The notes beneath the pieces were generated by a model. It did no database searches. It saw only the letters and a list, made by a program, of their open reading frames with translations, and was not told the origin of the DNA. From Numida meleagris (taxonomy: Eukaryota > Chordata > Aves > Galliformes > Numididae), in the NCBI RefSeq assembly GCF_002078875.1, contig NC_034413.1:66956802-67020801 (forward strand): 64,000 nucleotides of DNA. Reading direction: 5' to 3'. Position 1 is the first letter of the stretch, and every line of letters starts with the position of its first letter. Shown one piece after another: positions 51,800-64,000 of the stretch. The position numbers and the translations under genes are program-made.

Positions 51800-54528
51800 T
51801 TATTATTCTGCCTTAATTTGGCACACTTTATGGATAGAGAAGTCTAAGAAATACTCAGATAATGAGAAAGACCCAAATATTCCCAAGATAATTTTTACCT
51901 AATCAAGAAAGGGTCACGCAATACTACATATCTCAGCAAACTACGAAATGACATGATAGCAATGTCCTCTAATGACACAAAAAAGCTACAGAAGAGCAAG
52001 ATACCATCTTTATTGCAATAGAGATATACTAATAGGAAAAGTATTACCTATAATCTTGTAATTTGCCAAACCCTACTCCAAGTAGCCCTGTATAAAAAGT
52101 TGAAGTTCTAACAAGCTCCCTGCAAATCAGTTCTTTACAATTACCTTTTATCTTCTTGAAAACTGGAGGAAACAACCAAGTTCCCCAGAGTGAGGTTGCT
52201 CTTCCCCCAACAGCTGGACTCCAAGGGACTATTAATGTTAAGATGAAGGGTCAGAGAGACCGTCACTTATCCCCTTATGTATGATGAACAACAAGCCCTA
52301 TAAGAGCCACTACCACACCCTTTCAGCTGCTAAACTCCAGACAGTACCAAGATAAACAAGAGTAAAACTGCTCTTGTTTGTGAGAGGTCCTCAAAGGTTT
52401 CCAGCGAAAAACGTCCTCTCTCTTCCCCATGCCTCAAAAGAAAAGGTCTTTGAGAAAAACGTTGTGGAATATGAAAACCTCTAAGCCTCTCCATCTTGGT
52501 TTGTATTACCATATTGTGTTCACAGTATCATTTCATTTGATGTAGTGCAAGCATCCCCTTCAGGAGGGAATGGTTGCAAGAGAAGACCCTCTAAGGATTT
52601 TTTTTTTTTCCTATTTATTTTTAAGGAATGATGAGGATCCTAGCAAGAACCTTTGTAGGACATCCTACAAACCACAATTCCTAGCTGTATGTCAATAGTC
52701 AAGACAAACTTCCACATGCAAAAGAAATTCAGGAAGTAACCAGGAGAGATAGCTTGCATAATACATTACTTTGTACTCTTATCCACGTTGCTGACTCTTG
52801 AGGAAATTCACTGGAGAGAAAACTAAGCTTAAGTCTTTCAGCTACTCCCAGGATTACGTCTCCAAAAGATCTGAAATATACACTCCTGAAAAGAAGAAAC
52901 AAGCAGAAGGAGAGGGACTGAAGAAGAGTCACCGTGAGCCAATTTCAAGCCCATTTAAATGCAGTGTTCCACGTATGTGCCTCTAAGCAGGACCTGAAAT
53001 ACTTATTTTTTTTTTCTCTACCACCTGCATTAGCTGTTTTAACTTGGCAATTTCCAAGTTACAATTTTAACTTCTTTACCTTCCATATTTAATTGTAATG
53101 TTTCCAAGGCAAAATTGTTTCTTAACAGCAGAAGGAAATCTTGAGTTAATAAAAAGTAATTCAATAAGTGGCAGACACAGTATTTTCTCTTCTGAAAGCA
53201 TCCATTACATAGTTTAGTACAATATCTTTGATAGATTCTCTGTTCAGTAGATGTTCTATCAGTAAATATTGGAAGATAATTAATTTAGATAAGTTTCCTT
53301 TGTCAAGGGGTAATCAATGATGTCACTGTTTTAATTCAGTAGTTTTATTACCACGTAAAACAACAAAACTTGATTCTTTAGATTTTTTTTCATACATTAA
53401 TAGAACTTCTGCCCCAGCAAGGAGGAAAGAACACATTCTAAAAATGCTTCAGTACCTGGAGATATCAGAGATATTCGGGAATAAAAGAACTGCTCTGTTT
53501 ATCATTGGTTTTAATGCAAATAAAGTTTCAAATGCTTTTTTTAAAGCGTTGATAACTCCATGAAACAAAGAAACAGCTAGACAAGATGTCAGTAATTCAG
53601 ATGGCAGCACAACAGAAAAAACAATATTGTAGTTAGGAAGAAGAAGAACTAACCAGGGAGTTATCATAAAGAATGAATTAAAAAAGCATTATGAAAGGAA
53701 TTCTACAATATCTGGATTGAACTGAACAGTCTTCTTTGCTTTCTCATCTCTTTCCTTGGGAGGAGGACATTGGGGTTGTGCTTATCAGTGGCTGTTGATT
53801 TGTCTGCTTTGCTTTAGGTCTCACAGTGGTTTCGATATTGGACCAGATAGGTTAATCCTGAAACTGTTCAGTCTTCCAACAACTGAAGGCAATGGCTCAT
53901 TCAGCTATTCTGAACGGAGAGAAGGTTTGCACTAACGTGCAACCTCGCTGTCATTACTGCAATCAGATTATATTTATCCAGCTCAGAACCGCTGCTCGCA
54001 GCTCACATTTAAGTGCAGCAACACCGAGCCATCCATCTTCTCTATCTACTTTTTTGTCGTTCTATTGCCAATCGTTTACTGCTAACTGCTCTGCTAACCA
54101 TGATCATGTCATGGAGATAGTGGCTGAGTTTGACAGATAGCAAAGCTAGTTTCCCCCCCAAGAGTGATAAATGCAAAGGCCTGGGGGGGACACATGCCAG
54201 AACTTACAACCTGCACATCATTTAAACACACAAACGTAGCGCACAGTGACATGGAGGATAGCAAGACATGAGTAGAGAAAACCAAATTCTTGGGGAAAAC
54301 CCCAGAAGGCACTCAACATTAAGATATTCTTGCAATGATGAAGGAGACGGCTCTCATGCAGCTAGGGTTACGGATGGCTGGCTTCTATCTCAGAACAATC
54401 CCACTTAAAATGACAGAAAATAACACTGAACAGGCTTTGACAGCAGATGGAATCCTATTACATAATTCAATTTTAATGACTAAAGAAGTCTGAAATATGA
54501 AGGTTTTGTTTTGTGAAACAGAAGGTGT

Positions 54529-54598
54529 ATATGAAATTAAGCAACCAAATCTGCAACTTTAATCAATTACATATGTTTAATATGTGTTAATTTCATAT
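54529..54598. repeat. 12-bp inverted repeat with 46-nt spacer
   Basis: ATATGAAATTAA at 54529-54540 and its exact complement TTAATTTCATAT at 54587-54598. The arms are AT-rich, so chance is a fair explanation. Confidence 0.6.
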
Positions 54599-55196
54599 TA
54601 GAATAATTAATCTACAGGGAAATAGTGTTTAAAACTAAGATATTCTTGTATTAAACTCTGTGATTAAAAGGATGGAAGAACCAGGAGAAAACCAAGCTTC
54701 CTACGTACAATCTACGTACACAACTAAAAGGAATCTTAATACCAAGGTTAAGTATTCTGTGCAATTTGGATACTGAATAACTTTAATACAAAAAAAAAAT
54801 CACTAAAAAGTTGTAGTAATATTCAAAACCTGCAATGAAAAGATAAGCATTTTTATATAAATCATTTTAACTTTGACTCCATATTTTTCCGGGCCCTATT
54901 GAAGTCATATCCATTATTTAAATAGCTCTAATCAACAGCTCTAAGTTAAACTGTAAGAATTAAGCCAATGGCACACCAATGGGTCACCTAATACAAGCTT
55001 TATTGCAATTTAACAGCTAGGAAATTAGTTAAAATTGTGGTCTTCCACAGTTCAGGTCTATCTTTTTTTGATAGCATGATCCAAGACTGATAATTTAAGG
55101 CATAATTTAGAAACGTATTCATTGAATAACAATTTTCACGCCAGTAGAGAACGTGTTGTGATTTTCAGTATTGCTGTGAGTATATCTTGAATGTGG

Positions 55197-55218
55197 ATAT
55201 CTGAATACAGATATTCAG
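55197..55218. repeat. Overlapping alternative hairpins
   Basis: ATATCTG / CAGATAT (7 bp, loop AATA) and CTGAATA / TATTCAG (7 bp) share bases, so the two folds exclude each other. Short and AT-rich; likely incidental. Confidence 0.5.
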
Positions 55219-58190
55219 AGGTAGTGAGATGTAATATTTATCAAGTCAGTACTGGGAAGTTTTAAATACTGTTTACAGAGACAGCTTGTATTCCATCCAA
55301 AAAGGCGATGTTACAAAGAAGGATCATATTGAAATAAAGGGCAGACTTCATATCTGCAGCTTTATGCTTCGTAAAAATATAGCCAACATAAATGCACACT
55401 GCATCACTTAGAACAGCACAGTGTCAACTTGTCGCCTACAAATAAGTTTTGAACCCACCCCTACTTGGATTTATTATCCCGTGCAGGACAGCAGGAATAG
55501 CACTGTGTGAGTTATGCGAGCACTGAGTACAGACACACACATTAATGAGCACACATGCAATTTGCACCTTGGATCTGAAAAGGAAACAGTCAAAGCTTTG
55601 ACACTGTCTGACCTAGGAGATAAGTTGATAAAAGAACAAGGAGACCACCACAGGCCTTAGGTGCAGACCAATAACAAAAACCTTTATTTTTAAAAAAGCA
55701 AGCTAGGAATTGCTCATCTTCCAGAACAGAAAATCCCCATGATGTACTTATTCTTTTGTAATGCTAACATCTTTTAAAAGAAATAATTGGTAAAGAATAG
55801 TGAGAGCAAAGCAAGATCGTATATATAAATTAAGTATTGAATTATTCAAAAGAAAAACAAAACCAAAGAATTATGAGTTTAGATAATTCTTGCTTTCATT
55901 CATTTAGATGAAATTCTATGAGCCTTCAGAAATGTTAACTTGCATTAAAAAAAAATACTGTAGACATAATAAGATAACAGAGAGAAGGGAAAATAAAGAA
56001 AACGTTTGATAAAATGTTATCAGCTTTGTAAAGACAATTTAAAAAAGAGTTACTGCCAACGTGTTTGGACACTTGAGAAACAAACAAAAAACCCAATGCC
56101 ATACTGTCATGAAGTAACATTTAATTCAACAGCAGGGTTCATGTTGGCAGGCCTACATCAGCTATCATTGTTTCCATATCCCTGTAGTCCCCAGGGCTAC
56201 CAGAATCACACGAGATGGTCAAGATGATGGAAATGGTCAATTAGAAAACCAAAGACAAAATCAAGATCAGAATCAATACGATGGCATGTGATCCCATATC
56301 TGCTGAAGGTTTATTTGCATCAAAACCAGGGATGAAATAATTTCATTTTTAACATAACCCCTTTCTTAAAACTGCCATGTATCTGAGGATTGAATGGTAG
56401 CCAGTACAGCCCTAACTTTTAAAGATTCCAGGGCAGTCACGGAAATCATGTTCGTAAGCCTGACATGCTGAATAAGGAGTTACTGGAAACTGTATTAATG
56501 TGCAGGACACCTGAGTAAACACAGCACACCACAGCTCTCCTAGTGGAAAGTCCCATCTTATCACGAAGTAGGCTGGAGGGCAACTAGCAAATCAGCTCCT
56601 CTTAATCCCCACTTTCTTTGGTCCAAAAACCTTTAAGCTACTCGAGAGAGCCTCCACATATGGGCAACAATAATTAAAATTCAAGCGATGGCTGAAGAGA
56701 TGGGGAAGGAAACCAATAACTTCATATTCAGAAAAATAGGCCAGCTTTAAATAAAACCCAAGATACCTGTAGTTAGCAAGCTCAGGACAGAACCTGCAGA
56801 TATCATCATTTTAGTAGGTCAAAAGGCTGATCAATGTTTAGCCTGTGTTAGCAATAACCAGAGCTCACCTTAGCAGGAGGGGTGCTGAAGCTTCTATTAG
56901 CAGCTTTGCAAACTACTGAGACTGTGCTCAGAAAATTATGTCTTGGTTTTCCCACACAGAAAGGGAAACAAAGACTCTCTGTGCATAACACACTGAGCTA
57001 CTTGGGCTCTAAATGCTTATTACAGCTTACCTTTAAGTGATTTCATGCATATCGAAGGTGAGCCAAGCTGTATACTGTAAAATAAGTAAGATCTTGTAAA
57101 CTGTCACTTTCTTGACAGTGTTACCAGTCATTTCCAGCTACCTCCAGGTGATGCAAAAACATATGTTTGAACTGTCTCTGCTGGGACTTATTAAACAAAC
57201 AGTATGTTCTGCAGATTAAACCATAATTAAGTATGATGTCGGTATTGCAAAAGCTCAGGAATTATGCCCCCATTTGCTCTACTAATTTCTGCTGCACTAG
57301 AACGTGAATTCTCACAAGTTAGTCTGAAACTGGTAGTTCACAGTTCAGAAGTCTCCTTTCATCTGAGAGGCAAAAAAGACTTCTGAAAAATTAGTGAAGA
57401 CAGCAGGTTCCTCCAAATATTTTTTACTTAGACATTAGTAGACTTTGGATCAAGCCAGAAATAAGATGTTATCTCTCTGCTTAGAATGGTCCACTTAATA
57501 GAGTCAAGTAGCATTTATCTTTATACTATGGTTTCCCTTGATAATAGAATAATAGCAGATGCTAACATGGGAGGAAAAAAAAAACACAATAAAAGGAAGC
57601 ACATATTTTTAGCAACTTTAATTATATTCTAGCAGCGGGAAAGAAGGAGACGTAGAATCATATGAGCAAGCAATTCTCCCCAGAAGACAGACATGGAGCA
57701 TGTTACAATAATGATTTCAGTTGCAAGTGATTTTGGAGTCAAGGAATTACTGGCAGGGTTGTTTCTTTGGTGCTGCGCTAGTTATTTTGTGCAGCTGTTC
57801 TACAGCAGCTCAGCTTCGAGGCTAAATCACTGAAGCAGACTCAATCCTTATCATTCTCCCAAAACATAATGTGAGTATATACACGCACTCCAGGAAGAAC
57901 TAGTTTGGCCTGATCTATGATCACAGTGATAATATTTTTTAGTCTTTCATATATTATTATACTTATATCTTTTTCTGTTACTTACGTGACCAAATTTCTA
58001 AGGTGTCCCCCTAGCTGTGGATTCATTAAGAGTAGTCCAAGATACTTAAAAGCATGGGAAAAAGCCATATTAGCTCTCAAATCTACCGTTGTTGAAGGTT
58101 TGTAGGACTGAATGTCAGCCTAGAGCGTGCAATATTTTCTATGTGCATTCTAAGCAATTGATATTCCATCCTTATAATGGTTAAAATTAC

Positions 58191-58382
58191 ATCTCTGCTG
58201 GTGCAGATTTTTATGAGGTCAGCACACAGGCTCTTTGTTCATCGCTGGCAAAAATGCATAGGTAATGATGGTGACCATGTTGAAAAATAGTGTTTTGTAG
58301 CTGAAAATTTGCTCTATTGCAGCACTCTTATCTGTTGTGGTTTCCACAGTAATAAATAGGAGGTATTACTTTCAGAGCAACC
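58191..58382 (-). mobile_element. Mariner-like element relic, Galluhop type, one end only
   Basis: Read on the minus strand it starts GGTTGCTCTGAAAGTAATAC with CTCCTATTTATT, then AGAGCAAATTTTCAGCTAC and AAAACACTATTTTTCAAC, the same order as the left arm of the element at 24017. It then runs about 90 bp farther into the family's interior (CGCTGGCAAAAATGCAT on the plus strand), sequence the 24017 copy lacks. A flanking TA sits at 58383-58384. Similarity ends near 58191 without a second terminal repeat, so this copy is truncated. No transposase frame remains. Confidence 0.8.
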
Positions 58383-59399
58383 TACATACAATGCATTTCA
58401 TCGAACCATTTTTTCATTATATGTATTACTTTTGCAGTATGCAAAGCATGACACACATCTTAAATGAAGTCTAAATTGCAAGTGAATAAAGAGCTTCATC
58501 CCATTCATAATGGACGGATTTTCCTGTTGCAAAGCCTGTGTCTCTTAGCAAGCAGTGAAAAGAGAGGCACGATTTGATGGAAGCCCAGCTTAGAAAATAT
58601 TTACATCACTAAGGTAAATGTTTATTTTGGTGGCTTAGTACCATATTAGTTCAGGGGGAAACAAAAGTTCATCTGCTGGCTGTGAAGGGATGTGCTTGTA
58701 AGCTGGTGGAGGGCACCTGCTTTCCATTGGCAGGAGCCAGCAGAAGCCATGAAGGCACCAGCCCCAGAAGCTGCTGGTTCTTATGGTTTAATTATTTTTT
58801 TACACTTAACTGTATTTTTAAAAGGTATCATAGATTTTATATTTGTAATAGGAAATACCATATCGAGCCATAGAGCACCGCACGCATGTTGTGTTTTCTT
58901 ATATTATTGACACAGGCAAAATTAGACTAGCAAAGATGTACAGCAGAAATAAGTAACGGGTGAAAGAAATCCTGCTCGGAACAACGCTGTTTTATGGAAC
59001 AGCATTTAAATGAATGAGTTTTATAACACCTATTAAAATAAGTGTTAATAAAAACTACACGCTCCTATTTATCACAGCTTGGAGAGCCAGGAGAAGCCCA
59101 CTTACAATGTAACACCCATGAAAAAGGGACATAAGGAGGCTGCTTCGCTGCCTGACAGGCACAGTGGCAAGCAGGGTCCTGAGCAATGCAACAGTTGTCA
59201 CAGTCTGGGGTCATATTCAAGGGAAGCACCCATAAGGATGCGTCACCACTGAGACCCTTTTAAACTAAATGGAAAGAATTTAAAGCCCAACCATCAATAA
59301 TTCAAAGAGAGCTCTTGCACAACAGGTCGTAGCATTGTTGGTACACTTCAGCACTGAATCTTGATATGTTCTCTAACAGTCCAGGAGGATTATAATGGT
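58383..59399 (-). other. LRP1B: Intron 1 of LRP1B between mariner and CR1
   Basis: About 1 kb. Short GC-richer patches at 58680-58780 and 59080-59240 are unassigned; the second could be diverged upstream CR1 sequence but I cannot align it by eye. Confidence 0.4.
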
Positions 59400-59998
59400 G
59401 ACTGCAAGTTATTTGCAAATGAAGCGGGGCACATCAAGAAGAACATGGCCAGCAGGTCAGGGAGGTTCTCCCCTTCTGCTCTGCCCTGGTGAGGCCACAT
59501 CTGATGTACTATGTCCAATTCCGGGCTCCCCAGTTCAAGACAGACAGGGAACTGCTGAAGAGGGTCCAGCAGATGCCCACAGAGATGCTAATGACCTGGA
59601 GCATCTTCTGTGTGAGAAAAGGCTGAGAAACCTGGGACTGTGCAGCCTGGAGAAGTCTGAAGGGAGTTCTTATCAATACTTATTAATACCTAATGAACAG
59701 GAGTCAAATGGATAGGCCACACTCTTTTCCAGTGACAGGACAGCCCAGGCCAATGGTGGCACAAGCTGGACCACATGAAGTTCCATCTGAACATGAGGAA
59801 AAACTTACTTTAAGAGTTACAGAGTACTGGAACAGGCTGCCTAGAGAGGTGGGGAGTGTCTTTCTCTGGAGGTATTCAGAAGCTACCTGGACACTTTCCT
59901 ATGGAACCTACTGTAGGGAACCTGCTTTAGCAGAACATTGGACTAGATATCTCCACTGATCCCTTCCAAGTCTTACGTTTCTGTGCTTGCTCAAGAAT
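59400..59998 (+). mobile_element. CR1 LINE fragment, 3' part, diverged
   Basis: The plus strand carries the C-terminal ORF2 region and 3' UTR of CR1. Recognisable pieces in order are GCCAGCAGGTCAGGGAGG, the GTGAGGCCACATCTG segment, AGAAAAGGCTGAGAAACCTG with CTGGAGAAG, ACTGGAACAGGCTGCCTAG, and GACTAGATATCTCCACTGATC with CCCTTCCAAG near the end. It finishes in TTTCTGTGCTTG, a degraded form of the CR1 tail repeat. Several stops and shifts interrupt the frame, so the two short open frames inside it are debris. It runs opposite to LRP1B and is older than the copy at 44090. Confidence 0.9.
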
Positions 59999-62900
59999 AG
60001 TTTTTGTCTAAATATTTGCCAGGAACACATTCTCTCCCTTACCGAATCTGATTCCCTGGGTACATCAGTCTTGAGTCCTCTCCAAGTACCAGCTCCTATA
60101 AGCCAATTCCTACAAAGCTTTATTTAATCAAATTACTACTTATTTTATGACTGCTTATGTCCTCATTTGAAAGACTGTGTAATAACCAATTACATTATTT
60201 TTTAAAATAATTGCAATAGGTCCTATTATGGCATGGCAGTGAAAAATATTAATTTTTGTTTTGCTTACTGTATTTGCAGAACAAATACAAGCCTGAATTA
60301 GGGCTCAGGGAAAAGAATATTTAGACTGTGCAATCTAAATATATCTCTCAGGGAAAAAAACAATTAATTATCTTTGTTACTGCCTCTGCTGCGGAGAACA
60401 GCTGCAATTTCTGGCTTGCCAAGTTCACGTCATTGAGGGTTATTCCTATTAATATCAATTAAGAGCTAAACTGTTTGAGTCTCTTCAATAATGATACTCA
60501 AGTAGCTTTAAAGTGCCATTTCACAGAATTCCCGTCTCATCACAATGAGGGCACACTTTTTTTAATCTAAAGATTTTTTTTTTTTAAACATAGATATGGC
60601 ATCCAGACACCAGCACACCTACTTCTAAGATAGCTCCAAAGACCTGACTATTCACTTCGACTCAATAATCAAAGTGAAATCCTTGTTCCTCAGTTGAACC
60701 AGAGGTAACATTGCCCTTTCACTTGAGGACTATAGCTAAATCAGCCCATAAAGTCAAATCAAAGTGATATTGAGCACATTTCATGACTTCACTGCTGAGG
60801 GTATTACAGCTGGAAGGAGCTCCCCACTTGCCATCTCAGCCATGCCTTTCATCTACTTGATCAGCAGAGACATAAAAGTTAATCTCCTCATTTCAAGAAA
60901 AGTCCATGTTTTCCCTCACGCTGCTTTCCACTTCTGTTTGCTGTTTTGCTAAACAGACCAAGTATCTTTTAATCATTACCATTAGGAGTTGACAGAGAAG
61001 CTAAGTAAAACATAGCTGGTCATAACCTCCTCATTCCCTACCCTAACTTTCCCCAAGATTCAAGGCTCTGTTCAGATCTCTTAGCACTATTCTCATCACC
61101 AAATGGCCTTAGGCATAAACACGCAAATTACATTACATTCCTCAAAACTAATTTTTTAAATGTCTTGACCACTGGTTTACATTTTTCAGTATAAGCACTG
61201 TTATCAACACAGCAGGAGATAAAACAATCTACATCAGAACTGTGCTGTTACCTTAGCCTGGACCCTGGGCAACACTTTTCTTTGCCTTAGTTCAATCAGA
61301 AATATCACACTGTGAATCCATTTTTAGCAAAACGAGCATAACATAATGCAGTCTAAGAATTGAGGAGGTAGGACTTGGTCCGTATAGTTTCCCTTCTTTG
61401 GTAGTCATATGACCAACTTAACCTCCCATGGAGGTTTATCCACCATTCCAAATGAATTTTCCGTTCTGCAGCAGAAATACTTGTGAATTCATGAGCACTG
61501 AGGAGAAAGAATGAAGAAAATCCCTCATGCCTCACAAACACTAATGAGTTGCACATTTGTGTTTCCAAAGACTTCTTCAAAGTCTGCTGATTTTCCCAAG
61601 GAAAAAAAAAAAAGTCACTGAAGACCCAAACCCACAGATCTTTAAGGTTTTTACTGGGCACTTCTTACACAAGACACTCTTCAGTGTTTCTGCACTGGCT
61701 CAAACACACTGCTGTCCAGCACCTCCCCTCTCATTTCCTCCAGGTGACATTACTTAACAATGCTCCAGAAGTGGTGCTGAGAGGCCCAAGACCAAACAGT
61801 ACCACGGGACTGTTGTTAATGAAGCAAAAATGAGGTGAAATGAAAAAGGGACTAAGAGATGAATACAGAAACTTAGATATCTATCTCTCAGAATAAAGGC
61901 AAAACAAAAGCAGACCATGGATTTACTAGGTTTCATGAAACATTTTTCATACATTTAGAAACTGGAACTTCACACAGCCAAAAGCCACAGAGGATCCACG
62001 TGAATCAGAAGGAACCTTTCATCAGCATTACACTAAGCTTGCATCAAGAGAAAATAACCTTTAAAAGTGAAGTCCTATTCATCATTCAAAACCAAATGCA
62101 GTATCGCTCCCATTTAACTCAATGCTGCTTCTAATAAAGTGGTTTAGACTCGCTTTATCAGCTTACAAGTTCATTTTTATTCTGATCAGATTCACTGATT
62201 CTGTTCTGCTTTCCTGTCTTGTCAAAAGAACAGAGGACCAAGGCAACCTCAAGGTTGACATTTTAGTACATAATAGCACGTTTATCATTCAAAAGCAAGC
62301 ACTATATTTCAAAAAACATGCATTTCAACAAGCATCCTCTAGCAGGTAAAAATTCTTCTAAGCTTTTCAAGTAACGGTTTGTTTAAACACCACCAACTTA
62401 AAAGAGACTACTTCATGAAAAATCCCATCTTCCTCCTCGCCATCCCTGTAGTTAACTGCTTCAAGCACAACATAAACTAAAATTCAGAAAGATGGAACTT
62501 AACCTCGACAGCTACTGTTTGTTATTTAGAAGTGATGAATAACAGAAATCTGCAGAAGTACAGGGAATGCAGGAATGACTTTTTTTTATGAACTTTCTGA
62601 AAGTCCCAGCCTTTCCTTTGAATGAACTCACTACGTATCTGGTAAGATGAAAAAGAAACAAGCTAACAGAGAGCAGGCCACCTTATGTTTCAAATGGCTC
62701 GTGAGAAATTCCGTTGTCATTCTTCAGAATTTTGGTCAGACTTTCCTTCCTGTAGGCATACAATTACATGATTCCATGTAGACATGTGTTTTCTGTTGTC
62801 CATTCCATGGAAGGACATAAGAGCACTATTTCTACTTCCAGTAATGCTACACTAGTACCATTCCGATATAAATGAAACTAATCCAAGCGTAACATGAAAT

Positions 62901-64000
62901 ATAAATTCTCCTTGACTGTCAGTATACCGATATAAAATATTAAGATTTCCAACTTGCTGAAATACAACCTGGGGAATAATGATCACCAGGAGAAGAGATC
63001 AAGCAAAATTAATTTGTTCAAAGAACAAAACAAAGGCTGGAAGGAAATACCATCACTGACTATGAAGATGTCAGAAGAGACAAAAACAGAATGTTGGGTT
63101 GGTTTGTGGTTTGTTTGTTTTTAATAGGTGTTCTTGTACGTTAGTATGTAAACCAGTCAAGATTTAACGTAAAGAAAATTTCAAAACAGATTTTTGAGAG
63201 ACCTTTCAGTGAACGTGAAAATTTAAAAACAAGATACAATGATTCTTAAAAAAAAAGTCATGAATAGGATATAAAAATGCTATATTATATTCCCAAACTT
63301 CTTGATTCATAAATCGCAGACCTAAATTTTCTATAGCCTGTACTAAAGAGCATGTGTGCCATCCAGTTTGTTTACTGAGAACTGTTAAATATCAAGCTTT
63401 TTCATTGCATTACAATGACCAGAAGCTGGCACCAGTCAACTTGCATTTAAAAACAGCAGCCAAAAGAAAAGCACAATGTTACCCCAGTGACATACCCTTT
63501 TAAAAACCTCTGTCCTCCACTTAATTGCAGTGACCCTAATGTAACATGCATTTCATGGAACATCCAAAGTATTATTTTTCTGTTGAGGATGGAATATATT
63601 TGTTTCCCAAATTAGATGGAGCCCTACAGATGTTGGCATTAAGTGTACTGATGGGAATCATGATAATCTGTCAGAAAAATGTGTAAATCCTCTGGGCTCT
63701 ATAAAAAGTTGACAGCATTCCTGTGAAGTATTAACAAGGCACAATGCAGTCATTGACATTTAACTATTTCCACTGTGTTGCTGGGTTTTTTTTTATTTTT
63801 TGACTCATCATTGCTCTCTCCAGTTTTCTCAGGCTCTGTATTTTATAGAAATGACCATATGCTTAGATTTGTATTTGATGACATAATTGCAGAACTGCAG
63901 AAGGTGAACAGCCAGATCTGTGTGCGTTAGCTGGTTTGGGGCCGCAGAGCTGAAGAAACCTTCTGCAATGCAGTGAAAGCCAAATCTCTGCAATGAAACG
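59999..64000 (-). other. LRP1B: Intron 1 of LRP1B, end of window
   Basis: AT-rich, with no CpG-island-like stretch, signal-peptide exon, repeat family or structural RNA that I recognise. The first exon and promoter must lie beyond this edge if the LRP1B call is right. Confidence 0.5.

Larger units (their letters stand above)
50278..58190 (-). other. LRP1B: Intron 1 of LRP1B, middle part
   Basis: Contains T14 at 50899-50912, the T-arm-like hairpin at 51773-51799, a short repeat of CTACGTACA (54701-54720), a 12-bp inverted repeat at 54529-54540/54587-54598 and a small hairpin at 55197-55214. No exon, RNA gene or transposon recognised. Confidence 0.5.

Noticed and set aside
51773..51860. Possible tRNA gene from the T-arm-like hairpin
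   Set aside because: No D arm, anticodon arm or acceptor stem can be found upstream on the minus strand.
53892..54140. Plus-strand frame with several Cys and His residues, zinc-finger-like at a glance
   Set aside because: Cys/His spacing fits no finger family and the frame lies in unremarkable intron sequence.
1..64000. Search for CRISPR arrays, bacterial operons, phage or other defence systems
   Set aside because: No regularly spaced repeats, no densely packed long frames and no ribosome-binding-site logic; the window is vertebrate intron.

Overview
This window is almost certainly vertebrate, specifically avian, nuclear DNA. It is AT-rich, has no operon-like gene packing, and every sizeable open frame but one looks like chance or transposon. 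The bird signature is the repeats: CR1 LINE fragments with the typical 3' end, mariner relics resembling chicken Galluhop, and a GC-rich block resembling a galliform LTR. A chicken-like galliform is my best guess, but it rests on remembered repeat families, not a search.

The only protein-coding exon I can support lies on the minus strand at 43595-43720. It is 126 nt, phase 1 at both ends, with AG acceptor and GTAAGT donor, and encodes one LDL-receptor class A module. The residues fit the first LDLa repeat of LRP1B (low-density lipoprotein receptor-related protein 1B), i.e. exon 2 by comparison with the human gene. Transcription runs from high to low coordinates, so 43721-64000 is the downstream part of intron 1 and 1-43594 is the start of intron 2. 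I found neither a signal-peptide/promoter exon nor the next LDLa exon, so both introns run past the window, in line with the very long 5' introns known for LRP1B.

The rest is intronic. Intron 2 holds three CR1 fragments (10540, 14586, 22851), a roughly 310-bp deleted mariner with both ends (24017-24324), a probable LTR fragment (28479-28691), simple repeats and several small hairpins. Intron 1 holds a 1.25-kb CR1 starting 370 bp upstream of the exon (44090-45340, same sense as the gene). That copy is 5'-truncated and has an internal deletion that removes the reverse-transcriptase catalytic motif. Further upstream are a CR1 3' end (50228), a one-ended mariner relic of the same family (58191-58382) and a roughly 600-bp CR1 on the plus strand (59400-59998). 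I see no RNA gene, CRISPR array, bacterial gene or intact mobile element. The most promising unexplained signals are compact hairpins (31799-31860, 38778-38803, 51773-51799), a palindrome and TAATTA cluster beside the large CR1, and several GC-enriched blocks of unknown origin.
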